This document shows positions 8,984 through 16,489 of a stretch of DNA of 64,000 nucleotides, one piece after another. The translations under genes were made by a program, and so were the position numbers. Numbering within the stretch: position 1 is the stretch's first letter; every line of letters begins with the position of its first letter. The stretch comes from an uncultured Clostridia bacterium (GTDB lineage Bacteria; Bacillota; Clostridia; RUG12999). The notes under the pieces are model-generated. The model made no database searches, was not told where the DNA came from, and saw only the letters and a program-made list of their open reading frames with translations. The DNA is taken from contig CAKVOK010000001.1 in assembly GCA_934792465.1 (NCBI GenBank), positions 51,035-115,034 of the forward strand, given 5' to 3'.

Positions 8984-9002
8984 GGGGCGGAAAATCCGCC
9001 CC
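8984..9002 (-). promoter_or_regulatory. intra-operon stem-loop
   Basis: A perfect 7-bp GC-rich hairpin (GGGGCGG/CCGCCCC, 5-base loop) just after the peptide gene and before the stalk gene. There is no T-tract, so it more likely stabilises the upstream mRNA than terminates it. Confidence 0.6.
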
Positions 9003-9012
9003 ATAAAGTAGT

Positions 9013-9180
9013 TTATTGTGTGATGTCCCAGTCTGAATTCCAGTTTGCCGTTCCTGCGGAAACAGCCTTTATGCCTGCCGGTTTTGTGAAACCGGAAGTC
9101 GGTGTTTCACCGCTTGTTTGGATAATATCTTCAAAATCGAGCGTTATAAATTCAGCTGAGGGTTTTGTATAGCTTTTCAT
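9013..9180 (-). CDS. 55-residue peptide with KxYxxPxxE...DIIxTSG leader-like start
   Basis: An ATG at 9180 follows TCGGAGGTAATAAA, a strong ribosome site, and runs 55 residues to TAA. It begins MKSYTKPSAEFITLDF, then EDIIQTSG (residues 17-24), and ends ANWNSDWDITQ with two Trp. There is no signal peptide, membrane segment or Cys. The K-x-Y-x-x-P-x-x-E start followed by a D-I/V-I-x-T-S-G box is one I associate from memory with short unannotated Clostridia proteins near HprK-like and S26 genes. It is 20 bases after the repeat protein. A precursor or exported peptide is the working guess; no function is established. Confidence 0.75.
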   Translation of the reverse strand: MKSYTKPSAEFITLDFEDIIQTSGETPTSGFTKPAGIKAVSAGTANWNSDWDITQ

Positions 9181-9200
9181 GTTTTATTACCTCCGATTTA

Positions 9201-11387
9201 TTATTCGGCAATATAGCCGTTTACCGTAGCTGTTTTGGATACTGATACAGCCGAACCGTATTCTGTGTCTATATAAGATACGCCGAGGATTGTTCTGTCA
9301 AGCTCGGTTGACGGAATTTCCATAAGGTCTGCGGCAAATGTATCTCCGCTGAGATTGCTGTTTTCGATTATCAGCTTTTTATCCGGTGCTGTATCGAAAA
9401 TATCAGCCGGAATAAGCCATGTTCCGAATGTTGTAACGGCTGTGTCTGCGGGAACGGAAACTTTTGTTATGAAACGCAGGTTTCCTTTTCCGCTCTCGCC
9501 GATGTATGCGTCTGCGTCCGAGATTTCAACGGACGGAAGATTGTTTACGATTTCGCTGTTTGCAAGTAATATTGTTGATGTTCCCTGAAGTGAGCAGTCA
9601 TGCTTGCTGTCGCCGTACTTAATGTACAAATCGGCATATGCTGCGTATGCGTAAAAAATGTTGCCGGCTTTATTTGCAAAATACAGACCTTTAACCTTTG
9701 TGCCGTTCTTAGCGCATGTAGCTGCGCTTTCGTCACAGCCGGAAACAACCGTGTCAAGCTCTATGTAATTGCTGTCGGGCTTTGTTTTCTCAAATGTTAT
9801 ACCGGAAACCTTGCAGCTGCTTAAGTTTATGTTACCCTGCATATTTGCAACAAGACCGGCAACATTATACATACCTTTTAATGTTACATTATTCACCGTA
9901 CAATCTCTCAATGTGATGTTTGAGTCCTTTCCGACCGACATTCCGACGATAGCGCTGACTTTGCCGCTGCCGGATATTGTACAGTTTGTTACGTTGATCT
10001 TTTCGAATGTTGAACTTCCGAGGCTGTAGCCGCATACGGCAGCAGTTATATTAGCTGTTGTGTTTTCTCCGTTTACATAGTTGGAAGCACCCGTAACGTT
10101 AAGGTTTTTAATTGTAGCCGAATTAATACGTCCGAACAATGCGCTGCCGAAATATGTATATATTTTTTCATAGTTTGTGTTGTTGCTTGCCGATATAAGC
10201 GTATATGTTGAACGGTAATTTAAAATTGTTTTGTCGTTTCCGTCAAACGTCCCTTTAAATGCAATTGCACCGTTGTCGCCCTTGCCTATAGGATCCCAAA
10301 TTTCGTTTCCTAAGTCGATGTCGGCAGCAAGCCGAACGAATTTGCCTGCATAGTTATTTCCGAAATTTACACTGTCACGGAATGTTCTTAAATCTTCTGC
10401 ATTGTTAATGATATACGGGTCTGTTTCAGTACCGCTGCCGTTTTCCAAAACAGGAATGTTATATGAACGTTCAGCATTGGCAAGTAAATATTCTCCGTCT
10501 TTTAATTTACAATCGTGTGAGGAATGACCGTATTTATCATATAATTCAGAATATGTAACGCAGTAATAATATGTACCGATAGGGACAATTCCCAATGTAC
10601 CCTTAATTTTTGTTCCGTTGCCGAGACAATATTGATTATTATCTGTACATGCGATTTCTGTATCAACATCTACATATCCTTTTATAGTTTTATATGTGGA
10701 GGGAATCCAGATATTTCCGAATACATAGCTGTCTGTGAGTTCAATTTCATTTTGGAGAAGCCCGACCAAACCGGACACGGCATTAACACCGTATAATTTG
10801 CTGTTTTCCGTGCTGCAATTAATCAGTTTTGTTGTTCCGCTTGGATCGGCTGCCATTCCGACAATACCGCCGATTTTGCTATATCCGCCAATATAAGAAT
10901 TTCTTACATGAACATTTTCAAATGTATAGGTGCCGTATACATATCCGGTTACTGCACCTACAACATTAGAATCACCTGATATGTTAGCATTGCTCATAAT
11001 AAGGTTTTTTATACTTCCGCTCATAACGTTTCCGAATAATCCGTACCCGTAGCCCTCCGGGCAACTGATTTTCAAATTTGAAATTGTTTTGTTATTACCG
11101 TCAAATGTACCTTTAAAAGCACTTGTACCTGTTCCTATCGGGGTCCAAGTAACACCGTTCAAATTAATATCGGCAGTAAGCTTAACGTATTTACCGCTGT
11201 AGTTATTACCGCTGTTGACATCATCTCCGAAGAAAGTGAGATCGTCAACGGATGAAATAAGATACGGGTCGCTTGCCGTGCCGCTGCCCGCTAAGGCTGT
11301 TGTTTCAGCATTTACCGTCATTGCAAGCATTGAAAAAATCATTGTGATTGCAGCGAAAATGCTAATGAGTTTTTTGTTTTTTTGCAT
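9201..11387 (-). CDS. secreted duplicated-repeat (GLUG-like beta-helix) protein
   Basis: 728 residues. The signal peptide MQKNKKLISIFAAITMIF... ends near VNA|ET (about residue 27). Two full copies of a roughly 310-residue unit follow. Each starts G(S/T)xTxDPYxI, has (F)KGTFDGNxKTI, then short Gly-rich beta repeats resembling GLUG motifs, and ends YxKYGxSxHDC. A separate C-terminal part of about 105 residues begins ADAYIGESGKGNLRF. No LPxTG, SLH or membrane anchor is seen, so attachment is unclear. The ATG at 11387 follows AAGGAAGG; longer frames upstream lack ribosome sites. It is the first gene of the operon and probably an adhesin-like or surface protein. Confidence 0.85.
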   Translation of the reverse strand: MQKNKKLISIFAAITMIFSMLAMTVNAETTALAGSGTASDPYLISSVDDLTFFGDDVNSGNNYSGKYVKLTADINLNGVTWTPIGTGTSAFKGTFDGNNKTISNLKISCPEGYGYGLFGNVMSGSIKNLIMSNANISGDSNVVGAVTGYVYGTYTFENVHVRNSYIGGYSKIGGIVGMAADPSGTTKLINCSTENSKLYGVNAVSGLVGLLQNEIELTDSYVFGNIWIPSTYKTIKGYVDVDTEIACTDNNQYCLGNGTKIKGTLGIVPIGTYYYCVTYSELYDKYGHSSHDCKLKDGEYLLANAERSYNIPVLENGSGTETDPYIINNAEDLRTFRDSVNFGNNYAGKFVRLAADIDLGNEIWDPIGKGDNGAIAFKGTFDGNDKTILNYRSTYTLISASNNTNYEKIYTYFGSALFGRINSATIKNLNVTGASNYVNGENTTANITAAVCGYSLGSSTFEKINVTNCTISGSGKVSAIVGMSVGKDSNITLRDCTVNNVTLKGMYNVAGLVANMQGNINLSSCKVSGITFEKTKPDSNYIELDTVVSGCDESAATCAKNGTKVKGLYFANKAGNIFYAYAAYADLYIKYGDSKHDCSLQGTSTILLANSEIVNNLPSVEISDADAYIGESGKGNLRFITKVSVPADTAVTTFGTWLIPADIFDTAPDKKLIIENSNLSGDTFAADLMEIPSTELDRTILGVSYIDTEYGSAVSVSKTATVNGYIAE

Positions 11388-11480
11388 AAGTTTCTTCCTT
11401 CCTTTTTTGTATTCTCCGGAATATAGGTGCACCGTATGTCCGGATTTTTTTCTGCGAAACATCGCAAATCTACATATACA

Positions 11481-11509
11481 ATTTTATCATACAGCACATT
11501 ATTTGTCAA
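11481..11509 (-). promoter_or_regulatory. sigma-A promoter of accessory operon
   Basis: Minus strand TTGACA (11504-11509), 17-base spacer, TAAAAT (11481-11486) with extended -10 TGA. It lies about 94 bases before the repeat-protein start. Confidence 0.82.
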
Positions 11510-11713
11510 CACTTTTTTGAATTTTATGTATTTTTTTGACATAATGCAAACGTTTGTATAATTATAAACACTCATATTAATTAAATTTGACGAAAAAATA
11601 TATAACTTAATTTGTATATTTAAAAAAATAATATCCAAACGATTGATAGTGTGGCCGGAGATTGTTTTTTATATATTTATGAAAATTTTGCGAATTCGGA
11701 GGTTAAAAATGTA

Positions 11714-11742
11714 TTGCAAAGTTCAGGGGAAAGTGATATAAT
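11714..11742 (+). promoter_or_regulatory. promoter for small membrane peptide
   Basis: TTGCAA (11714-11719), 17-base spacer, TATAAT (11737-11742), extended -10 TGA. Confidence 0.75.
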
Positions 11743-11785
11743 TATAGTATAAACAGCGTGAAAAAATTGAAAAGGGGGTATCTTG

Positions 11786-11956
11786 ATGAATGAATTCAGA
11801 ACGGTGGTATCGGTCATTCTTATGGTAATTACGGGAATTGTCGGCTTTTTCGTGGGAGGAGCAGCGTTTGATGAAGCATTAAACGGGGCGATTTTGTTTT
11901 CAATGATAACCGGAATTGCTTGTATAATTTATACAATAGACAACAGGGAAGAGTAG
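11786..11956 (+). CDS. 56-residue two-helix membrane peptide
   Basis: Starts MNEFRTVVSVILMVITGIVG. Two hydrophobic helices (about 6-25 and 32-50) are joined by AAFDEALNG, and the tail is charged (DNREE). AAGGGGG lies nine bases before the ATG, and the promoter is 44 bases upstream. No family recognised. The ribosome site, promoter and clean helical pattern make it a credible real gene of unknown role. It is read toward eda but has its own promoter. Confidence 0.7.
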   Translation: MNEFRTVVSVILMVITGIVGFFVGGAAFDEALNGAILFSMITGIACIIYTIDNREE

Positions 11957-11986
11957 AAGAAAATTTGAAAATATTTCAAATATGTA

Positions 11987-12015
11987 TTGATTTTTGCATT
12001 AATTAGTGGTATACT
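11987..12015 (+). promoter_or_regulatory. promoter of eda-kdgK
   Basis: TTGATT (11987-11992), 17-base spacer, TATACT (12010-12015), extended -10 TGG, 40 bases before the eda start. Confidence 0.78.
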
Positions 12016-12054
12016 ATAAAATGTGGTTATTTTATTTTTTAAGGAGAGATAAAA

Positions 12055-12702
12055 ATGGATAAAGAGCAGATTTTAACAAAAATCACGGATGTCGGCGTTG
12101 TTGCCGTTGTACGTGCAAACAGCAGCGAACAGGCAATGAAAATCGCAGACGCTTGCATTGAGGGCGGGATCCCGGCTATAGAGCTTACTTTTACAGTACC
12201 TCATGCGGATAAAGTTATAGCAGACCTTGCGGCAAAATATACTCACGGTGAAATAATTCTCGGCGCAGGTACGGTTATGGACCCGGAAACGGCAAGAATA
12301 GCAATACTTGCAGGTGCGCAGTTTGTAGTAAGCCCGTACTTCAATCCGGAAACCGTAAAGCTTTGCAACAGATACAGAGTTGCCTGCATGCCGGGTGCAA
12401 TGACAATCAAAGAAATTGTTTCGGCAATGGAATCGGGTGCGGATATTGTTAAGGTATTCCCCGGAGATTTGTTCGGACCTAAGATAATAAAAGACGTAAG
12501 AGGACCTATTCCTTATGCGAAACTTATGCCTACGGGCGGCGTCGACGTGTCGAACGTTGCGGATTGGGTGAAAGCCGGTGCGGTTGCCGTGGGAACAGGC
12601 TCAAGTCTTACGAAAGGCGCTGCAACGGGAGATTACAAGGCTGTTGCGGAAAAAGCAAAAGAATTTGTTGCTGCTGTTAAAGCTGCAAGAGAAAATATAT
12701 AA
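12055..12702 (+). CDS. eda: bifunctional KDPG / KHG aldolase
   Basis: 215 residues, the normal length for class I 2-keto-3-deoxy-6-phosphogluconate aldolase. It splits KDPG to pyruvate and glyceraldehyde-3-phosphate. Visible motifs are GVVAVVRANS, the general-base Glu in IELTFTVPHA, LGAGTVMDP, and the Schiff-base Lys in DIVKVFPGD. The C-terminal phosphate site is LMPTGGVD. It is followed 26 bases later by a KDG kinase, so together they take 2-keto-3-deoxygluconate (from hexuronates) to triose phosphate and pyruvate. No uronate isomerase or dehydratase gene is in the window. Confidence 0.95.
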   Translation: MDKEQILTKITDVGVVAVVRANSSEQAMKIADACIEGGIPAIELTFTVPHADKVIADLAAKYTHGEIILGAGTVMDPETARIAILAGAQFVVSPYFNPETVKLCNRYRVACMPGAMTIKEIVSAMESGADIVKVFPGDLFGPKIIKDVRGPIPYAKLMPTGGVDVSNVADWVKAGAVAVGTGSSLTKGAATGDYKAVAEKAKEFVAAVKAARENI

Positions 12703-12727
12703 TTCAACGGGAAAGAGGTAGAATCAA

Positions 12728-13753
12728 ATGGCAAAAAAAGCAGTTACATTCGGAGAAATCATGATGCGGCTTCAGACTCCGGGTTATCAGAGATACATAC
12801 AGGCACAGGGTTTTGAACTCGTATACGGCGGCGGTGAAGCAAACGTTGCGGTTTCGCTCGCAAATTTCGGCATTGACGCAAGTTTTGTTACGAAGCTTCC
12901 CGAAAATCCGCTCGGCGACGCTTGCCTTGCAACGCTCCGCAAGCATGGTGTAGATACTTCAAAAATAGCAAGAGGCGGAGAAAGACTCGGAATTTATTTC
13001 TGCGAAAAGGGCGCATCGCAAAGACCGTCAAATGTTGTATACGACAGGGCACATTCTTCGATAGCAACGGCAGAACCGGCAGATTTTAACTGGGCTGAGA
13101 TTTTCGGCGGTGCGGAGTGGTTTCATTTCACGGGCATAACCCCGGCAATATCGGATTCGGCTGCGGCTATTACGCTCGAAGCGTGCAAAAAAGCGAAGGA
13201 ACTCGGAATTAAAATCAGCTGTGATTTGAATTTCAGAAAGAAACTCTGGACAAGCGAAAAAGCCGGCAGAGTTATGGGCGAGCTTATGCAGTATGTTGAC
13301 GTATGCATAGCTAACGAAGAAGATGCAGAAAAGGTATTCGGCATAAAAGCAAGCGAAACGGACGTAACAAGCGGAGAAATCAACCGTGACGGATATAAAG
13401 AGGTTGCGCACAAGCTTGCAGAGCGTTTCGGATTTGAAAAAGTAGCCATTACGCTCAGAGAAAGCATATCGGCATCCGTAAACGGCTGGTCTGCAATGCT
13501 TTATGACGGTAAAGACTGTGTATTTTCGAAAAAATATACAATGAATGTAATCGACCGTGTAGGCGGCGGAGATTCGTTCGGCGGCGGACTTATATATGCG
13601 CTTATGAACGACTACGGAACAGAGGATGCCATAAACTTTGCGGTTGCGGCGTCTTGTTTGAAGCATACGATTGAGGGCGATTTCAATCTCGTAAGTGTTG
13701 CGGAAGTAAAAAATCTTGCCGGCGGCGACGGAAGCGGAAGAGTACAGAGATAA
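12728..13753 (+). CDS. kdgK: 2-keto-3-deoxygluconate kinase (PfkB family)
   Basis: 341 residues, a ribokinase/PfkB sugar kinase. The N-terminal VTFGEIMMRLQTPGYQR is the typical KdgK start. GGGEANVAVSLANFG is the first family signature, and RVGGGDSFGGGLIYAL holds the catalytic Asp and anion hole of the second. It phosphorylates 2-keto-3-deoxygluconate to KDPG, the substrate of the eda product encoded just upstream. GAAAGAGG precedes the ATG. The pair ends at a terminator. Confidence 0.92.
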   Translation: MAKKAVTFGEIMMRLQTPGYQRYIQAQGFELVYGGGEANVAVSLANFGIDASFVTKLPENPLGDACLATLRKHGVDTSKIARGGERLGIYFCEKGASQRPSNVVYDRAHSSIATAEPADFNWAEIFGGAEWFHFTGITPAISDSAAAITLEACKKAKELGIKISCDLNFRKKLWTSEKAGRVMGELMQYVDVCIANEEDAEKVFGIKASETDVTSGEINRDGYKEVAHKLAERFGFEKVAITLRESISASVNGWSAMLYDGKDCVFSKKYTMNVIDRVGGGDSFGGGLIYALMNDYGTEDAINFAVAASCLKHTIEGDFNLVSVAEVKNLAGGDGSGRVQR

Positions 13754-13770
13754 AAAAATCTGAACAGTAT

Positions 13771-13815
13771 AAAAAGTCGGAAACTTGAGAAAGCAGGTTT
13801 TCGGCTTTTTTGTGC
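13771..13815 (+). terminator. terminator of eda-kdgK
   Basis: A 14-bp stem (13771-13784 with 13797-13810, two G-T pairs) and a 12-base loop, with the T-run forming the 3' arm end. Confidence 0.85.
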
Positions 13816-13841
13816 AATAAAACGAAAAAACAGGAAACTAC

Positions 13842-13870
13842 TTGAATTTATGATGATTTTGTGATATACT
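13842..13870 (+). promoter_or_regulatory. promoter of DMT transporter 2
   Basis: TTGAAT (13842-13847), 17-base spacer, TATACT (13865-13870), extended -10 TGA. Confidence 0.78.
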
Positions 13871-13902
13871 TTCCAATATATTGATTAGAGGGATATGTGG
13901 GT

Positions 13903-14757
13903 ATGAATACAAAAACAAAAGGTATATTGTATGTAATAACGGCAGCATTCGGATTTTCGATGATGAGTGTTTTCGTACATCTTTCGGGTGATTTACCGCC
14001 GTTTCAAAAGGCGTTTTTCCGTAATTTGGCGGCATTTATCGTCGTGACGGTAATAATGGTAAAAAATAAGATAAGCCCGATGCCGAAAAAGGGGAGTATA
14101 CCGTCGCTTTTTTGCCGTTCGTTATTCGGAACGATAGGGCTTGTCTGCAATTTTTATGCAATAGACCGTTTGGTGCTTGCGGACGCCAATATGTTAAATA
14201 AGCTGTCTCCGTTTTTTGCAATTATATTTTCTGTGTTTTTGCTGAATGAGAAACCTACGATTGTGCAGATTGTCGGAGTTCTTACGGCATTTGTCGGCAG
14301 TATGTTTATAATCAAGCCGTCGGCAAGCGGATATGCCTCGTTTCCCGCACTTATAGGAGCGATAGGCGGACTCGGTGCCGGTGCGGCATATACATTTGTG
14401 CGCCGGCTTGGCAAAAACGGAGAAAACAGCTTTTTGATAATATTTTATTTTTCGGCATTTTCGTGCTTGGTGTGTCTGCCTTTTATGATACTGAATCCGG
14501 CGGCGATGAGCATGAAAAGCTTTGTATGCCTTGTATGTGCCGGAATAAGTGCGTGCATCGGGCAGTTCGGCATAACGAAAGCGTATATATGCGCACCGGC
14601 GAGAGAAATATCCGTGTACGATTATACGCAGGTGATTTTTGCCGCAATATTCGGGTATTTCATATTCAAGCAGATTCCGGACACATTGAGCGTATTGGGA
14701 TATGTCCTGATATGCGGAGCGGGAATTGCAATGTTTTTCTACAATAAAAAGAGATGA
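13903..14757 (+). CDS. EamA/DMT family transporter
   Basis: 284 residues from the ATG at 13903, ten hydrophobic segments in two EamA repeats. GILYVITAAFGFSMMSVFVH is TM1; LNKLSPFFAIIFSVFLLNEKP ends the first half, and VYDYTQVIFAAIFGYFIF lies in the second. A GTG two codons earlier is possible, but GAGGGA is nine bases from the ATG. It differs clearly from the transporter at 4136. Substrate unknown. An SGNH hydrolase follows 18 bases downstream, the same transporter-then-hydrolase order as at 4136-6102. Confidence 0.9.
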   Translation: MNTKTKGILYVITAAFGFSMMSVFVHLSGDLPPFQKAFFRNLAAFIVVTVIMVKNKISPMPKKGSIPSLFCRSLFGTIGLVCNFYAIDRLVLADANMLNKLSPFFAIIFSVFLLNEKPTIVQIVGVLTAFVGSMFIIKPSASGYASFPALIGAIGGLGAGAAYTFVRRLGKNGENSFLIIFYFSAFSCLVCLPFMILNPAAMSMKSFVCLVCAGISACIGQFGITKAYICAPAREISVYDYTQVIFAAIFGYFIFKQIPDTLSVLGYVLICGAGIAMFFYNKKR

Positions 14758-14775
14758 AATTAAGGAGGAATATGT

Positions 14776-15459
14776 ATGATAAAATACAGTGATTATCAGA
14801 TTAAGGACGGAGTTTTGGAAACTGACGAGGACATAATGTGGAGCATAACCTATAAATTCAATGCGGAAGACCGTGAATCGCCGAGAGTATTGCTGATAGG
14901 CGATTCGATATGCAATGCGTATCATGCGGCGGTGCGTGAACGGACGGGCACAAGGGTAAATATATCGTTTTGGGCAGGCTCCAAATGCATAACTCACAGA
15001 GATTATTTAAGGGAACTTGATTATATTCTCGACACGAATCCGTGCGAACTTATTCTCTTTAACAACGGATTGCACAGTCTTGGTACGGATACAAAAAACT
15101 GGGAAAAAGCATATAGGGCGGTTATGAAATATCTTGCAGATAAAATGCCCGACACAAAGCTTGCGGCAGTGTTGAGTACACCGCTTAAGGATGCGGAGCT
15201 TACGGAACGTTCAAAACGGCTTAATGAGATAGTAAAGAGAGTGTCTGCTGAAAATAATACACCGGTTTTGGATTTATTTACTCCGATGGATAAGCTTGAC
15301 AGGAATACATATTGGTCGGATTGTTATCATTTTAAAGCAGATGCAATAAATATGCAGGCAGATTTGATTTCGGAATATATTTTCGGTATGCTGCCGGACT
15401 GCAAAAAAGAAGTTGTGCAGAAATCAACGCTGACGGGACCGGACGGTTCGTTGAAATAA
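14776..15459 (+). CDS. SGNH/GDSL hydrolase family protein
   Basis: 227 residues. Block I is LLIGDSICNAY (nucleophile Ser near residue 43), block III is LFNNGLHSLG, and the C-terminal DCYHF holds the Asp-His pair, with H followed by F rather than the usual P/L. No signal peptide. AAGGAGGAA precedes the start. It is likely co-transcribed with the DMT transporter upstream and ends at a terminator shared with a convergent SGNH gene. Esterase or deacylase activity is expected; the substrate is unknown. Confidence 0.87.
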   Translation: MIKYSDYQIKDGVLETDEDIMWSITYKFNAEDRESPRVLLIGDSICNAYHAAVRERTGTRVNISFWAGSKCITHRDYLRELDYILDTNPCELILFNNGLHSLGTDTKNWEKAYRAVMKYLADKMPDTKLAAVLSTPLKDAELTERSKRLNEIVKRVSAENNTPVLDLFTPMDKLDRNTYWSDCYHFKADAINMQADLISEYIFGMLPDCKKEVVQKSTLTGPDGSLK

Positions 15460-15485
15460 TACCGTAATTGTTTGACAGATATTAC

Positions 15486-15520
15486 AAACGGGGCTGCTTA
15501 AAATGAAGAGCCCCGTTTAT
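15486..15520. terminator. bidirectional terminator
   Basis: Perfect 10-bp stem AAACGGGGCT/AGCCCCGTTT (15486-15495, 15509-15518) between two convergent SGNH hydrolase genes. Confidence 0.85.
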
Positions 15521-15521
15521 A

Positions 15522-16127
15522 TTAAATGATATTCAGTTCTTTTAATGCATTTTTAATGTATGCAGCCATTATTCCGTAGCCGACCTCGGAATAGTGCAAT
15601 CCGTCGTTCGGCTGCATTACGGGTTCGTTTTCGTCTGTAAAGGCTTCGCAGCGGGCGAGGTCGATACACTTGAAACTGTTTTCTTCTGCGTAGCGGCGCA
15701 CAAATTTCACGGCTTTTTCGACCCGGTTTGCATATCCGCAGTTTGACATTTGCGGATTTACAGTGGCGTGCGGCGGTGTGCATAAGACTATAACGGCTTC
15801 CGGTGCATCGGATTTTATAAGCTGAATAAGGACGTCATAATCATCATTTCCGGCTACATGAACTTGGTCGTCGAGTCCGCCGTTTGTACCGAGCATAACT
15901 ATTACCAAGTCGGCACCGTCAGTGCAAACATTGCCGCCCTTGTAATATTCAAGATATGATGTAGCCGTGAAACCGCATTTTCCGCAGTTTATAACTTCCG
16001 TATTAAGCAGCTTTTTCAAGTAGTACGGATAGCTTTTTTCCTGTACGTTTGCGATGCCGCTTTTGCCGAATACGCCGTAATCGCCCTCGGTCAGGCTGTC
16101 GCCTATACATATGATTTTCTTTATCAA
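15522..16127 (-). CDS. SGNH/GDSL hydrolase (lysophospholipase L1-like)
   Basis: 201 residues with the full SGNH set: CIGDSLTEGDYG (Ser near residue 9), the Gly of CGFTATSYL, VMLGTNGG (Asn), and the C-terminal NDGLHYSEVGYG (Asp/His). This is the TesA/lysophospholipase L1-like class. The start is read as TTG at 16127 because GGGAGG lies seven bases upstream, inside the longer possible frame. No signal peptide. It follows a DUF6472 gene by about 28 bases and likely shares its promoter. Substrate unknown. Confidence 0.87.
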   Translation of the reverse strand: MIKKIICIGDSLTEGDYGVFGKSGIANVQEKSYPYYLKKLLNTEVINCGKCGFTATSYLEYYKGGNVCTDGADLVIVMLGTNGGLDDQVHVAGNDDYDVLIQLIKSDAPEAVIVLCTPPHATVNPQMSNCGYANRVEKAVKFVRRYAEENSFKCIDLARCEAFTDENEPVMQPNDGLHYSEVGYGIMAAYIKNALKELNII

Positions 16128-16155
16128 GGTAATACCTCCCAAATGTTTTTAATGT

Positions 16156-16341
16156 CTAATTTTGTTTGCGGACTATTGTATATTCGTCGCCGAATCTGAA
16201 GAACGGGCATGAGGAATAATGCAGAAAGCGTTCCGCATCGTCTTGGTCAATGCACATGATACAGCTGTAGCAGTCGTATTCCTCGTCATATTCATAATAC
16301 ATACATTCGTTGCAGTCGGTCTGCATTCTTTTCTTTTTCAT
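16156..16341 (-). CDS. DUF6472-type small Cys-rich protein
   Basis: 61 residues. Cysteine pairs CNECMYY and CYSCIMCID, followed by RFLHYSSCPFFRFGDEYTIV, resemble the small DUF6472 family of Clostridia, which probably binds a metal such as zinc. Function unknown. CGGAGA precedes the ATG. It heads a two-gene unit with the SGNH hydrolase. Confidence 0.8.
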   Translation of the reverse strand: MKKKRMQTDCNECMYYEYDEEYDCYSCIMCIDQDDAERFLHYSSCPFFRFGDEYTIVRKQN

Positions 16342-16377
16342 GATAATCTCCGTAAAATGTAATAAATTTCTGCATAT

Positions 16378-16406
16378 ATTATACTACATAAACATGATAA
16401 TGTCAA
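16378..16406 (-). promoter_or_regulatory. promoter of DUF6472-SGNH unit
   Basis: Minus strand TTGACA (16401-16406), 17-base spacer, TATAAT (16378-16383); no extended -10. Confidence 0.85.
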
Positions 16407-16437
16407 GTGAGAGCCTGGAATTATCAAAATACAGAAA

Positions 16438-16466
16438 CACCTCCGGCTATTAATAAAACCGAGGTG
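16438..16466 (-). terminator. terminator-like hairpin after yitT gene
   Basis: Minus strand CACCTCGG...CCGGAGGTG stem with a T-rich but interrupted tail; ends the transketolase-PAP2-YitT unit. Confidence 0.55.
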
Positions 16467-16489
16467 CTTAGAATAAATATAAATTATTT

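Larger units (their letters stand above)
11388..11785. other. 398-base divergent intergenic region
   Basis: AT-rich. It holds the minus-strand promoter of the accessory operon (11481-11509) and the plus-strand promoter of the small membrane peptide (11714-11742). I see no gene, riboswitch or terminator between them. Confidence 0.7.

Noticed and set aside
9201..11387. Prophage tail or phage adhesin origin
   Set aside because: No phage genes, integrase or att-like repeats flank the gene; the neighbours are a peptide and processing enzymes.
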